Origin: an uncultured Phycisphaerales bacterium
GTDB lineage: Bacteria; Planctomycetota; Phycisphaerae; Phycisphaerales; UBA1924
DNA length: 37,687 nt
Direction of reading: 5' to 3'
NCBI GenBank assembly: GCA_903929885.1
Contig: CAIYWI010000039.1
Coordinates: forward strand, 1-37,687
Position 1 is the first letter of the stretch. Each line of letters opens with the position of its first letter. The notes under the pieces are model-generated. The model was not told the origin of the DNA. It ran no database searches and saw nothing but the letters and a program-made list of their open reading frames with translations. Below are positions 15,690-24,162 of the stretch, piece by piece. Made by a program: the position numbers and the translations under genes.

Positions 15690-17654
15690 TCAGCAGCCGC
15701 CCGCCTCCCACACCTGGAAGAAGGCCTCGATGTCGCTGCCGTCGACGCCGCCGTCCTGGTTGACGTCGGAGCAGCCGCTGGAGGCCTCCCACTCGGAGAA
15801 GAAGGTCTCGATGTCGCCGCCGTCGACGCCGCCGTCCTGGTTGTAGTCGGCCGCACAGCCGCAGGGGTTGGAACCGCCCGCGGCGGCGAAGACGACGATG
15901 GTCGGGCCCCGCCACGTGTTGTTGGCGATGCCCGCGTAGGTGGCGGCCACGCTGGTGGTCATGTCACGCAGGAGCAGCGTGAGGTTGCCGCTGGCCGCGT
16001 TGAGCTCGTTGACGACCTCGTTGGGCGTCGCGGCGTCGCCGATCTGGTGACGCTCGATGGTGCCCGTGCCGCCGGGGTTGCCCGGGGGCAGATCCGCGCC
16101 GCGGGTGAAGGTGTAGGTGAGGACGGTGGCCGTGTCGGGGTAGTCGGTGAGGAAGTTCTCGTAGAAGGTCACCTCGGGATTGGCCGTGTCGCTGAAGTTC
16201 TGCGTGTCGTTGCCCGTCCACATGATCGCCACGTCGCCGCCGGCGGTGAAGGCGGCGTTGGACTGCATGAGGAAGAGATAGGCCTTCTCGACGTGCCAGT
16301 TGCCCGCGCCGTAGGCGGTGTCGAACTGGGCCTTCATCGGCGCCATGTCGAAGCGCAGGCCGCCGTAGGAGGCGAAGGTGAGCAGGTCGGAGCCCTCGAT
16401 GTTCATGAAGGCCGTGCCGTTGGGGCCGTTGCGGACGCCGGTGGGCGAGGGATTGACCGTCGCGTTCACGCTCGCCTCGGCCACGTACGCCGCCTCGCAG
16501 GCGTCGGGCGTGCCGTTGCCGTCGGCGTCGGTCAGGCGGCCGTTGAAGAGCTCGCACTCGTCGGGGATCACGTTCGCGTTGCAGTCGCGGCTGAAGCCGC
16601 TCGTGATGTCGTTGGCGTCCTCGATCTGGTTGCCGTTGCAGTCGAAGAGGAAGGGTTCGCAACTGTCGGGGCGGCCGTTGGCGTTCACGTCCTGGCTCGT
16701 GCCGCTGGCGATGTCGCACGAGTCGAGGATGCCGTTGGTGTTGCAGTCGTTGTTCGTCAGTTCGCAACTGTCGAGCAGGCCGTTGTTGTTGCAGTCGCGG
16801 CTCGGGAGCTGGGCGATCTCGCACTCGTCCGGCGTGCCGTTGAAGTTGCAGTCGCGGCTGGCGCCCGACGAGATGTCGCACTCGTCGGGAATCGCGTTGG
16901 TGTTGCAATCCTGCGAGGTGCCCGTCGCGATGTCCGTCGCGTCCGGACGCCCGTTGCCGTTGCAGTCGTTGCCCGCGGCGCAGATGTTGGAGTGCGAGTT
17001 GGGGCTCGTGTTGTTCTGCGTGTTCGTCGTCCACACCCCGCCGGTGTTGTCGGTCGCGCCCGCCTCGAGTCCGTTGTTGCCGCCCAGCACCCACTCGTCG
17101 ATGTTGAACGTCGCGTTGGGGGCGCAGATGTTCGGCTTGCGGCGGGCGTAGCTGTCCTGGTACACCCACGGCATCGTGAAGTCGGTGCTCCCCGTCGCCA
17201 CGCCCGGCACGCCGTAGATGTCGACCACCGTGGCCGCGATCTCGAGGACGTAGACGTCGTTGCCGTTGCCGAAGAACACGGCCGCGGGCGCAAAGACGCT
17301 CGGCTGGTTCGGGCCGTACGCGATCGTCCACTGCGTGCCGCCGTTGTTCGGGCTGCTGGCCAGCGTCCAGGACTGGCCGGGGAGCAGCGTCACGCTGTTC
17401 GCGCCGGCGTTGGCGCCAAAGTCCCACAGCGCCGTCGACGTGGTGTTCTGGTTGTTGTAGATTCGCACCGAGTCGCCCGCGCCCAGCGTGATCGTCGCCG
17501 TGGCCGACACGTTGGTGATCTCCACGTACTTCGGATTGCCGCCGGTCATCGGGCCGTCGACCACCTCCGAGATGATCACCTGCGCCGACGCCGAACCGCA
17601 CGCCGCCGTCAGCACCGCCGCCATCACGCCGCACGCCTTCACGCAAGCCTTCAT
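15690..17654 (-). CDS. Secreted lamin-tail-like / Ca-loop repeat protein with GC-type dockerin C-terminus
   Basis: 654-residue exported protein, domains in order: signal peptide 1-24; lamin-tail-like domain (about 25-220, opening with QVIISEVVDG and PKYVEITNVS); nine tandem 16-19-residue repeats of the type D-C-N-x-N-G-x-P-D-E-C (about 230-388), like thrombospondin type 3 calcium repeats; a domain of unknown type (about 390-590); and two dockerin-like loops, DYNQDGGVDGGDIETFF and DVNQDGGVDGSDIEAFF, ending in WEAGGC. The terminal Gly-Cys matches what NCBI naming calls, from memory, GC-type dockerin-anchored proteins. The probable location is the cell surface or outside the cell. The ATG has GGGAG 8-9 nt upstream. 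The ligand is unknown. Confidence 0.85.
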   Translation of the reverse strand: MKACVKACGVMAAVLTAACGSASAQVIISEVVDGPMTGGNPKYVEITNVSATATITLGAGDSVRIYNNQNTTSTALWDFGANAGANSVTLLPGQSWTLASSPNNGGTQWTIAYGPNQPSVFAPAAVFFGNGNDVYVLEIAATVVDIYGVPGVATGSTDFTMPWVYQDSYARRKPNICAPNATFNIDEWVLGGNNGLEAGATDNTGGVWTTNTQNNTSPNSHSNICAAGNDCNGNGRPDATDIATGTSQDCNTNAIPDECDISSGASRDCNFNGTPDECEIAQLPSRDCNNNGLLDSCELTNNDCNTNGILDSCDIASGTSQDVNANGRPDSCEPFLFDCNGNQIEDANDITSGFSRDCNANVIPDECELFNGRLTDADGNGTPDACEAAYVAEASVNATVNPSPTGVRNGPNGTAFMNIEGSDLLTFASYGGLRFDMAPMKAQFDTAYGAGNWHVEKAYLFLMQSNAAFTAGGDVAIMWTGNDTQNFSDTANPEVTFYENFLTDYPDTATVLTYTFTRGADLPPGNPGGTGTIERHQIGDAATPNEVVNELNAASGNLTLLLRDMTTSVAATYAGIANNTWRGPTIVVFAAAGGSNPCGCAADYNQDGGVDGGDIETFFSEWEASSGCSDVNQDGGVDGSDIEAFFQVWEAGGC

Positions 17655-17833
17655 TCGCGAATCTCCCTAAAGGATGGACCTCTTCCGACAGATCCCCCGC
17701 CGCCCGTGGCCGCCGCGGAGGCATGGATGGACACGCACCGCCCGGCCGCATCCTCGACGCGGCCCGGTCGCTCGTCTTGTCGCTGCTCGCAGGGCCGCTC
17801 CTCGGCCGGCCGACTCGATCGCTCCTCGTCCTA

Positions 17834-17861
17834 AGGGTAGTGTGGCCGCCTTGTCTGTCAA
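17834..17861 (-). promoter_or_regulatory. Sigma-70-type promoter of the GC-dockerin gene
   Basis: TTGACA (complement of 17856-17861), a 16-nt spacer, then TACCCT (complement of 17834-17839). This is the best -35/-10 pair in the window. It predicts a leader of about 170 nt before the ATG at 17654, unusually long for this region. Confidence 0.6.
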
Positions 17862-17951
17862 TGCACGGCGCCCTCGCCTTTGCGCTTTCCTCACATCGCA
17901 AGGCCCCGGTAACTCGCCATCGATCCCCCGTCACCCACGCCCGTCGCCCGC

Positions 17952-17957
17952 TATCCT
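17952..17957 (+). promoter_or_regulatory. -10 element of the O-antigen-ligase-like gene, near-leaderless
   Basis: TATCCT ends 9 nt before the GTG start. The flanks (CCGC-TATCCT-GCCCGC) are nearly identical to those of the pxpB promoter. Confidence 0.5.
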
Positions 17958-17966
17958 GCCCGCGGC

Positions 17967-19379
17967 GTGCCCGCCTCACCCGATCATCCACCGCACCCGT
18001 GGCGACCGCTGAGCTGGTGGTGGCCCCCGCGAAACAACCTCGCCGCCCGTGCCGCCTTCTGGTTCCGATATCCCGTCGATCGCTTCGGCGATCCCATCCA
18101 CCTTGCGCTGGCCTGCCTCTTCTGCTTCGCCGCCGCCTGGCCCGTCTCGATCGCCGAGTCCGCCGCCCTCGCGCTGGCCATCTGCTGGCTCATCCGCCTG
18201 CCGTTCATCTGGCGATCCCAACTGCTCCTCTGTCGCCAGTGGCACTTCATCCTCTTCCTGCTCCTCTTCCTCTGGCACTCCGCCTCGCTCCTGGGCATCC
18301 GCGACGCCAAGGAGGGAATCGAGCAGTGGGGCGCGTTTCGCTACGCCGCCCTCATCCCCGCCCTGCACCCGCTCGCACGCCACCGCGGCTGGCTCATGCT
18401 CGCCGCCGCCACGGGCTTTGCCCTGGGCGCATCCATCCAGATCCTCGAGGCCGTCGCCCCCGCCATCATCGACGCCGCCGCATTCGAGCATCGCACCCCC
18501 GACGGTCGCATCGGCGGCTGGTGGCCCCCCGTGCTCGCCGGCGAACTGCTCGTCGGCGCGATCGCCATCCATCTCGCCGCAGTCCTCCATGCCCGCACCC
18601 CGCACGTCGCCTCGATCGCTTCCGTCGGCGCTCTCCTCTCCCTCGGCGGCATCCTCCTCTCGGGCACGCGAGGCGCGTGGATCGCCGCCGCCCTGTTGGT
18701 GCTCATCATCGTCGCGGTGGCCTTCCGCACCCGACTTCGCACGCCCACGAGCCGTCGCCGCGCCGCCGTGGCCCTGCTCCTGGCCTGCGTCGCCGCCGCC
18801 GCCGCGCTCCTGGCCACCGACGCGGGTCGCCGCCGTCTCGTCGACGCACGCCACGAAGTGCTCCGACTGATCGAACGCGGCGAATCGCAGACCAACATCG
18901 GGCTTCGCGCCCGCATGCTCGAGTGGGGGTGGCAGGCCGTGATGCAACACCCGCTCACCGGCATCGGGCCCGGCCAGTTTCCCTCCTGGGTCATCGCCTC
19001 CAAGTCCCTCGCCACCGGCGATGAACTCGGCGCCATTGAGCAGTTCGAACGCGAACGACACGGCCACTGCCACAACACCCCGCTCGCCATGGCGCTCGCC
19101 GCCGGATGGCCCGGGCTGGCGCTCCTCGTCGCCTCCGTGACGGTCTGTCTCTTCGCGGGCTTCCGACGCTCCGAGCATCAGGCCCAAGGGCCGGCCCTCA
19201 TGCACGCCTATGCCGCCGCGCCGCCCTGGCTCCTGCTGGCCACCGTGCTCCTCTGGCCCTTCGACGCCGTGATCGTCAGCGTGCAGCCCATGATGCTCCT
19301 GATGCTCGGCGCGGCCCTCTCGCCCGGGTGGGTCCCCTCCATGCCCGGCGACCGACCGGCCGTCACGCCCTGCATCTGA
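17967..19379 (+). CDS. O-antigen ligase / polymerase family membrane protein
   Basis: 470-residue polytopic protein with about 10-12 hydrophobic helices. The WaaL/Wzy-type (PF04932) features are ILLSGTRGAWIAA, with the conserved SGTRGA Arg, and the periplasmic block MLEWGWQAVMQHPLTGIGPGQF with a later HNTPLAMALAAGWPGL; the conserved His in the latter is proposed to act in glycan transfer. It either ligates a glycan to lipid A or another acceptor, or polymerises repeat units; sequence alone does not decide. The start is GTG at 17967. No polysaccharide cluster is adjacent, though a GT4 glycosyltransferase lies at 29.9-31.1 kb. Confidence 0.8.
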   Translation: MPASPDHPPHPWRPLSWWWPPRNNLAARAAFWFRYPVDRFGDPIHLALACLFCFAAAWPVSIAESAALALAICWLIRLPFIWRSQLLLCRQWHFILFLLLFLWHSASLLGIRDAKEGIEQWGAFRYAALIPALHPLARHRGWLMLAAATGFALGASIQILEAVAPAIIDAAAFEHRTPDGRIGGWWPPVLAGELLVGAIAIHLAAVLHARTPHVASIASVGALLSLGGILLSGTRGAWIAAALLVLIIVAVAFRTRLRTPTSRRRAAVALLLACVAAAAALLATDAGRRRLVDARHEVLRLIERGESQTNIGLRARMLEWGWQAVMQHPLTGIGPGQFPSWVIASKSLATGDELGAIEQFERERHGHCHNTPLAMALAAGWPGLALLVASVTVCLFAGFRRSEHQAQGPALMHAYAAAPPWLLLATVLLWPFDAVIVSVQPMMLLMLGAALSPGWVPSMPGDRPAVTPCI

Positions 19380-19420
19380 GCCGCCCGGCCCGCGCCCGCC
19401 CGGGCGGCCATCTTCGCGCG

Positions 19421-19426
19421 TATCCT
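19421..19426 (+). promoter_or_regulatory. -10 element of sucD, near-leaderless
   Basis: TATCCT ends 10 nt before the sucD ATG. The intervening CGACCCACCC contains no Shine-Dalgarno. Confidence 0.45.
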
Positions 19427-19436
19427 CGACCCACCC

Positions 19437-20426
19437 ATGGCCATTCTCATCAACAAGGACACCAAGGTCATCTGCCAAGGCATCACCGGCTCCTTCGGAG
19501 CCGTCCACACCAAGGGATGCCACGAATACTGCGGCCGCGTCGTCGGCGGGACCACCCCCGGCAAGGGCGGCAGCAAGGATGACAACGGCCTGCCCATCTT
19601 CGATACCGTCCGCCAGGCCGTCGATGCCACCGGCGCCGATGCCACGATGATCTTCGTCCCCCCGGCCTTCGCCGCCGATGCCATCCTCGAGGCCGCCGCC
19701 GCGGGCATCCGCGTCATCTGCTGCATCACCGAGGGCGTCCCCGTGCAGGACATGATCAAGGCCAGGGCCCTCCTCGACGACATGAACGGCGGGGCGGACG
19801 TCCCCGCCGAGAAACGCCGCGTGCACCTCATCGGCCCCAACTGCCCCGGCGTCATCACGCCCGGCCCCAAGTCCGGCGCGGGCCGCCGCAACGCCGACGG
19901 CTCGGTCGACTGCTACACCAACGCCGGCGTCAAGATCGGCATCATGCCCGGCTACATCCACACCCACATCAGCGAGGCCAAGCTCGGCAAGGCCGTCGGC
20001 ATCGTCAGCCGCTCGGGCACCCTCACCTACGAGGCCGTCTGGCAGACCAGCCACCGCGGTCTCGCCCAGAGCACCTGCGTCGGCATCGGCGGCGATCCCG
20101 TTCGCGGCATGAACCACATCGATTGCATCCGCATGTTCGAGGCCGATCCCGACACCCACGCCATCCTCATGATCGGCGAGATCGGCGGCACCGACGAGAT
20201 CGAAGCCGCCCAGTACGTCAAGCAGCACGTCAAGAAGCCCGTCGCCGCCTTCATCGCCGGTCGCACCGCCCCTCCGGGCCGACGCATGGGCCACGCCGGC
20301 GCGATCATCGGCGGCGCCGACGACACCGCCGACGCCAAGATCGCCGCCCTCAAGGCCGCCGGCGTCGAAGTCGCGATGAGCCCCGCCGACATGGGCGCAG
20401 CCGTGCTCAAGGCCATGAAGCTCTGA
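19437..20426 (+). CDS. sucD: Succinyl-CoA synthetase subunit alpha
   Basis: TCA-cycle subunit that carries the phosphohistidine in succinyl-CoA + NDP/Pi to succinate + NTP. Key sites in the 329 residues: CoA-binding [14 protein letters not shown] (15-28), [12 protein letters not shown] (132-143), [13 protein letters not shown], and the active His286 in [11 protein letters not shown]. It is about 40 residues longer than the E. coli protein because of an insert at about 144-165 (between PGVITPG and KIGIMPG) and a smaller one at about 116-126. sucC is not adjacent, although the two usually form an operon, so the beta subunit must be elsewhere. The CoA-site His and Gly residues are intact, so it should be active. 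Confidence 0.92.
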   Translation: MAILINKDTKVICQGITGSFGAVHTKGCHEYCGRVVGGTTPGKGGSKDDNGLPIFDTVRQAVDATGADATMIFVPPAFAADAILEAAAAGIRVICCITEGVPVQDMIKARALLDDMNGGADVPAEKRRVHLIGPNCPGVITPGPKSGAGRRNADGSVDCYTNAGVKIGIMPGYIHTHISEAKLGKAVGIVSRSGTLTYEAVWQTSHRGLAQSTCVGIGGDPVRGMNHIDCIRMFEADPDTHAILMIGEIGGTDEIEAAQYVKQHVKKPVAAFIAGRTAPPGRRMGHAGAIIGGADDTADAKIAALKAAGVEVAMSPADMGAAVLKAMKL

Positions 20427-20505
20427 CGAGGACCTCGCCCACGCATTCGGACGCTCGAGGTCGATGCTCGGCGCGACGCCCGCCGAGCCCTTTCGCGTGG
20501 CCACA

Positions 20506-20511
20506 TACGCT
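20506..20511 (+). promoter_or_regulatory. -10 element of the PLP decarboxylase gene
   Basis: TACGCT ends 5 nt before the ATG at 20517, the shortest spacing in the window along with the CMD gene. No Shine-Dalgarno is visible. Confidence 0.45.
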
Positions 20512-20516
20512 CGCCC

Positions 20517-21989
20517 ATGGACACGCCCTCATTCCGTGCCATGGGCCATCGCATGGTCGATCTCATCGCCGACTACTGGGATGACGTCGAATCCATGCCC
20601 GTCCTCTCCAAGGTCGCCCCCGGCGACATCCTCGCCGCACTGCCCGCGTCCGCGCCCCGGTGCGGCGAGTTCGATCCCGCCCATCCCGACGCCTTCTGGA
20701 ACGCGCTGGCCGCCGACATCGATCGCGTCATCATGCCCGGGCTCACCCACTGGCATCATCCGCGCTTTTTCGCCTACTTCTCCGCCAACATCTCCGGGCC
20801 TTCCGTCCTCGCCGACATGCTCTGCGCGGGTCTGGGCGTGCAGGGCATGCTCTGGGCCACCAGCCCCGCCTGCACCGAACTCGAGCAACGCATGCTCGAT
20901 TGGCTCGGCGAGGCCATCGGCCTCCCCGAGCAATTCCTCTTCCGCGCCGGCGCCGGCGGCGGCGGCGTCATCGCCGGCACCGCCAGCGAATCCACGCTCG
21001 TCTCCATGCTCGCCGCCCGCGCCCGCGCTCACGCCGCGTCGCCAGCCGCGGAACTTGTCGCCTATGCCAGCGACCAGGCCCACTCCTCGGTCGTCAAGGC
21101 CGCCATGATCGCCGGCATCGCCTCCTCGGCCTCCGACACGATGCACGTGCGACGCATCGCCGTCGATGCCCAGTGCCGCCTTCGCGTCGACGAACTCGAA
21201 CGCGCGATGCAGGCCGACCTCGCCGCGGGACGGCTCCCGTTCTTCATCGCCGCCACCGTCGGCACCACCGGCGTCACCGCCGTCGATCCCGTCCGCGATG
21301 TCTGTCTCGCCGGCGCTCGCCTGCCGGTGCGCCCGTGGGTGCACGTCGACGCCGCCCACAGCGGGGCGGCGTGCGTCTGCCCCGAGATGCGATGGATGCT
21401 CGACGGCGTCGACCTCGTCGACTCCTTCTGCTTCAATCCGCACAAGTGGCTGCTCGTCAACTTCGATTGCGGCTGCCTGTGGGTCGCCGATCGCCGCCCG
21501 CTCCTTGACGCCCTCTCCATCACGCCCGAGTATCTCCGCAACGCCGCCAGCGACTCGGGCAGCGTCGTCGACTACCGCGACTGGCAGGTGCCCCTGGGCC
21601 GCCGCTTCCGCTCGCTCAAGCTCTGGTTCGTCATGCGCGCCTATGGGCTCGATGGTCTCCGTGCCTACGTCCGCGAGCACCTTCGCCTGGCCGAACTCCT
21701 CGAGTCCCTCATCCGCTCCGACGATCGCTTCGAGGTCGTTTCCCCGCGAACGGTCAACCTCGTCGTCTTCCGCCTCCGTGGCGGCGGCGATGTCGCCAAC
21801 CGCGCGATGATGGACGCCGTCAACGCCTCCGGCCGCGCGTACCTCACGCACACCACGCTGCCCGCAACCCACCCCGTGGCGCCCGGCGCGGTCGTCCTCC
21901 GCGCCGCCGTCAGTGGCGCCCTCACCCGCGAGCCCCATGTTCGCGACCTCTGGGAGACACTCCGCTCGCACGCTACGCTGCGGGCATGA
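20517..21989 (+). CDS. PLP-dependent aromatic-L-amino-acid decarboxylase family protein
   Basis: 490-residue group II decarboxylase. It has THWHHPRFFAYFSAN with SGPSVLADML (substrate side), WATSPACTELEQRMLDWLG, His189 in SDQAHSSVVKAA (stacks on PLP), Asp278 in WVHVDAAHSG, and the Schiff-base Lys310 in FNPHKWLL. This is the AADC/tyrosine/tryptophan-decarboxylase branch, giving an amine from an aromatic amino acid; the exact substrate is not readable. The stop overlaps the cyclodeaminase-like gene (ATGA), so the two are coupled, an unusual pair. The start ATG follows a TACGCT hexamer by 5 nt. Confidence 0.88.
   Translation: MDTPSFRAMGHRMVDLIADYWDDVESMPVLSKVAPGDILAALPASAPRCGEFDPAHPDAFWNALAADIDRVIMPGLTHWHHPRFFAYFSANISGPSVLADMLCAGLGVQGMLWATSPACTELEQRMLDWLGEAIGLPEQFLFRAGAGGGGVIAGTASESTLVSMLAARARAHAASPAAELVAYASDQAHSSVVKAAMIAGIASSASDTMHVRRIAVDAQCRLRVDELERAMQADLAAGRLPFFIAATVGTTGVTAVDPVRDVCLAGARLPVRPWVHVDAAHSGAACVCPEMRWMLDGVDLVDSFCFNPHKWLLVNFDCGCLWVADRRPLLDALSITPEYLRNAASDSGSVVDYRDWQVPLGRRFRSLKLWFVMRAYGLDGLRAYVREHLRLAELLESLIRSDDRFEVVSPRTVNLVVFRLRGGGDVANRAMMDAVNASGRAYLTHTTLPATHPVAPGAVVLRAAVSGALTREPHVRDLWETLRSHATLRA
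21974..21979 (+). promoter_or_regulatory. Possible internal -10 before the cyclodeaminase-like gene
   Basis: TACGCT ends 6 nt before the ATG at 21986, inside the end of the decarboxylase gene. It may allow separate leaderless expression, or be coincidental, since the ATGA overlap already explains translation. Confidence 0.3.
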
Positions 21990-22603
21990 GCCAGTCTTCC
22001 TTCCGGACCATGTCCGTCGCCGAGTTCGTCGATGCCTCGGGCGCCAAGTCGCCCACCCCCGGCGGCGGCTCGGTTGCCGGCGTCGTCGGCGCGTTGGCCG
22101 CCGCGCTCGCTCGCATGGCCGTCAACTACTCCATCGGCCGCAAGTCCCTCGCCGAGCATCAGCCCGCCCTCGAGGATGCCGAGCGCCGCCTCCGCCGCGC
22201 CGCGGCCATGATGCTCGAGTTCGCCGACGAGGACGCCCAGGCCTATGGCACGGTCAATGAACTCTCCCGCCTGCCCGAGGGCCACCCCGACCGCGCCGGC
22301 CTCGATGCCGCACGGCTCGCCAGCGCGCACGTGCCGCTCTCGCTGGCCGCCACCTCCGTCGAGTTGCTGCGTCACTTCAGATCGCTCGCGGGGACCACCA
22401 ACCCGCACCTTCGCAGCGACCTCGCCATCGCCGCCGTGCTGGCTCGCGCCGCCGTCGAGGCCTCGCACTGGAACGTCGCCGTCAACCTGCCCTCCCTCGA
22501 GCCCGCCGTCGCCGCAACGACGCAGTCGACCATGATGTCGCTTCTGGCCGCCTCGCGTGACCTCTCGAGAGACGTCGAAGCCGCCTGCCAGGCCGGTTGG
22601 TGA
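21986..22603 (+). CDS. Cyclodeaminase/cyclohydrolase (FTCD C-terminal) family protein
   Basis: 205-residue all-helical protein of the formiminotransferase-cyclodeaminase C-terminal family: AKSPTPGGGSVAGVVGALAAAL (22-43) is its hallmark, followed by NYSIGRKSL, the Asp-rich DEDAQAYGTV, and the late AAVLARAAVEASHWNVAVNL. Relatives act on 5-formimino-THF or as methenyl-THF cyclohydrolase, giving one-carbon folate units. The transferase half is not fused or adjacent. The start overlaps the decarboxylase stop. The link between amine formation and folate chemistry is not obvious from sequence. Confidence 0.83.
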   Translation: MSQSSFRTMSVAEFVDASGAKSPTPGGGSVAGVVGALAAALARMAVNYSIGRKSLAEHQPALEDAERRLRRAAAMMLEFADEDAQAYGTVNELSRLPEGHPDRAGLDAARLASAHVPLSLAATSVELLRHFRSLAGTTNPHLRSDLAIAAVLARAAVEASHWNVAVNLPSLEPAVAATTQSTMMSLLAASRDLSRDVEAACQAGW

Positions 22604-22848
22604 GTGATGGAGCCCCTCGCTCCTGCGTCGGCGGACAGTCGAGACCGTCGCCGTCCCGACGCGGGGCGCCCCCTCGCGCCCCGCGTGTCCACGCGTCGTG
22701 CGGCCACGGCCAGGCGTGCCGCCACTGAAACTAGCGCAAACGACGCCGGGATCACGTCACGAATTCCGAACATGCAGCCACTTCGGGGCAAGCCCGGTGA
22801 TTCCCCCTGCCCGTTGCGGGGGAGAACGTTCGTGTCTCCACGCGCTGC
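22604..22848. other. Convergent intergenic region with a hairpin
   Basis: No gene is supported. A hairpin with 10-bp arms ACGCGGGGCG (22659-22668) and CGCCCCGCGT (22677-22686) and an 8-nt loop lies between the convergent cyclodeaminase-like and sigma-factor genes. It has no T-run on either strand, so termination here would not be classical. Confidence 0.5.
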
Positions 22849-23571
22849 TCAGGTGGGCTCCCGGCGGACGCCTCTGGCACGGGGCGATTGCGGAGCATGC
22901 GACCTGGAATCGCGCGGGGGTTCCATCATCGTTCGAAGGAGGTCGATGGCCTCGGCATGGCGGCGGCAGACCGTGGACTTGTTCCGTCCCAACGCGGCGC
23001 CCACGTCCGACATGCTGCGGTTCTCGATGTAGAGCATCCGCAAGAGCACGAACATGTCCTCCGGCAGCCGCTCCATCGCAGCCATCAAGCGGGCATGCAT
23101 CTCCCTGGCCTCCGCATCGGCCGGTGCGACGCTTCGATCGGCGGGGTTGAGCTGGCCGTCCCCTTCGCCCAGCCCTGACATCAGGAAGACGGCGCCCAGT
23201 CGTTCGACCGCCGCCGCGAAGCGACCCGCCAGCACGGGCCCGGTGGGGGGCAATCCGGGTGATTCGTCGGCATCTCGGAGCACCTCGTCGGCGGCGGACT
23301 GCTCCTTCACGCAGCGTCGTGCCGCGGGGGGCAGCCAGGCCATCTTCCGCAGCCCGTCGAAGATCGCGCCTCGGATGCGGTAATGGGCGAAGGTGGAGAA
23401 GAGCACGCCCCGGCCCGGTTCGTACGACCGAGCCGCCTCGGTCAGCCCCACTTGCCCGAAGGCCACCAACTCCTCGAAGTCGACATGGTGGGGCAGCGAC
23501 GAGGCGATGTTCCTCGCCAACGCCCTCAGGAAGGACTGATGCTCGAGGATGAGTCGCTCGGCCGCGTTCAT
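22849..23571 (-). CDS. Sigma-70 family (FliA-like) sigma factor
   Basis: 240-residue group 3-like sigma factor. Region 2 is clear (about 5-82): VDFEELVAFGQVGLTEAARSY, then FSTFAHYRIRGAIFDGLRK for promoter -10 recognition and melting. Region 4 (about 168-213) has LPEDMFVLLRMLYIE and the helix-turn-helix SMSDVGAALGRNKSTVCRRH. Region 1.1 is absent. The region between 84 and 160, where sigma-3 should lie, is rich in Gly/Pro/Ala and only weakly helical, so sigma-3 is degenerate or diverged. It lies 30 nt downstream of the FHA gene without a good ribosome site. It probably ends the pseudokinase-FHA-sigma operon; the targets are unknown. Confidence 0.87.
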   Translation of the reverse strand: MNAAERLILEHQSFLRALARNIASSLPHHVDFEELVAFGQVGLTEAARSYEPGRGVLFSTFAHYRIRGAIFDGLRKMAWLPPAARRCVKEQSAADEVLRDADESPGLPPTGPVLAGRFAAAVERLGAVFLMSGLGEGDGQLNPADRSVAPADAEAREMHARLMAAMERLPEDMFVLLRMLYIENRSMSDVGAALGRNKSTVCRRHAEAIDLLRTMMEPPRDSRSHAPQSPRARGVRREPT

Positions 23572-23601
23572 GAGACAAGGGAACTCGAAGCGGGCGGCAC
23601 C

Positions 23602-24162
23602 TCAATCGCCGGCCAGAAGCCGCCACGCCAACAACGCGGCACCCACCGCCAAGAGTACCGTCGCCGCGAGGCCGATCCATTGTTCCCACGCCGCGATTCG
23701 TCCGCGATCCGAAGGGCCGCCCGCGGCGGGCAGGCCTCGCGAGGCCGAGTCGAAGAGCATCAGGCCGTCGTCCGAGCGCTCCTGACCCGCCACGGTCGGC
23801 AGTCGCTCGGTCGCGGAGCCCTTCCACGCGTGCTCGACGATGATCGATGTCGCCCCGATCACGATCGCGTCCCCGTCGGCGACCGTGTGCGGCCCCTTCA
23901 ACTCGGTCGCGTTCAGGCGGGTGCCCCAGCGACTTCCGAGATCCGCCAGCACGAGGCGGCCGCCTCGCATCGAGAGCGCCGCGTGGCGCCGGCTCGCCCA
24001 CGGGTCGGAGAGTCGAATCGTCGACGTCTCGTCGCGGCCCATCGTGATCTCCGTGTCGCCGGGCGGCAGATCGACGCACATCGCCTTCGTGGCGGCGCCT
24101 TCGGGCGTGACGATCCGCAGTCGCGGGGCGCACCAAGAGGGCACGGCCGCGAGGCGAGTCAT
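23602..24162 (-). CDS. Tail-anchored FHA-domain protein
   Basis: 186 residues: an FHA domain (about 12-112) and a single C-terminal membrane helix (about 161-183, WIGLAATVLLAVGAALLAW) ending in RLLAGD, hence cytoplasmic and tail-anchored. The phosphothreonine-binding FHA residues are present: GR at 42-43, S57-x2-H60, and GSRWGTRLN at 76-84, with Trp where the classic motif has Asn. A 45-residue linker joins domain and helix. The ATG at 24162 overlaps the pseudokinase stop (ATGA). FHA domains bind pThr partners; here the operon-encoded kinase-like protein lacks catalytic residues, so the pThr source is unclear. Confidence 0.87.
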   Translation of the reverse strand: MTRLAAVPSWCAPRLRIVTPEGAATKAMCVDLPPGDTEITMGRDETSTIRLSDPWASRRHAALSMRGGRLVLADLGSRWGTRLNATELKGPHTVADGDAIVIGATSIIVEHAWKGSATERLPTVAGQERSDDGLMLFDSASRGLPAAGGPSDRGRIAAWEQWIGLAATVLLAVGAALLAWRLLAGD

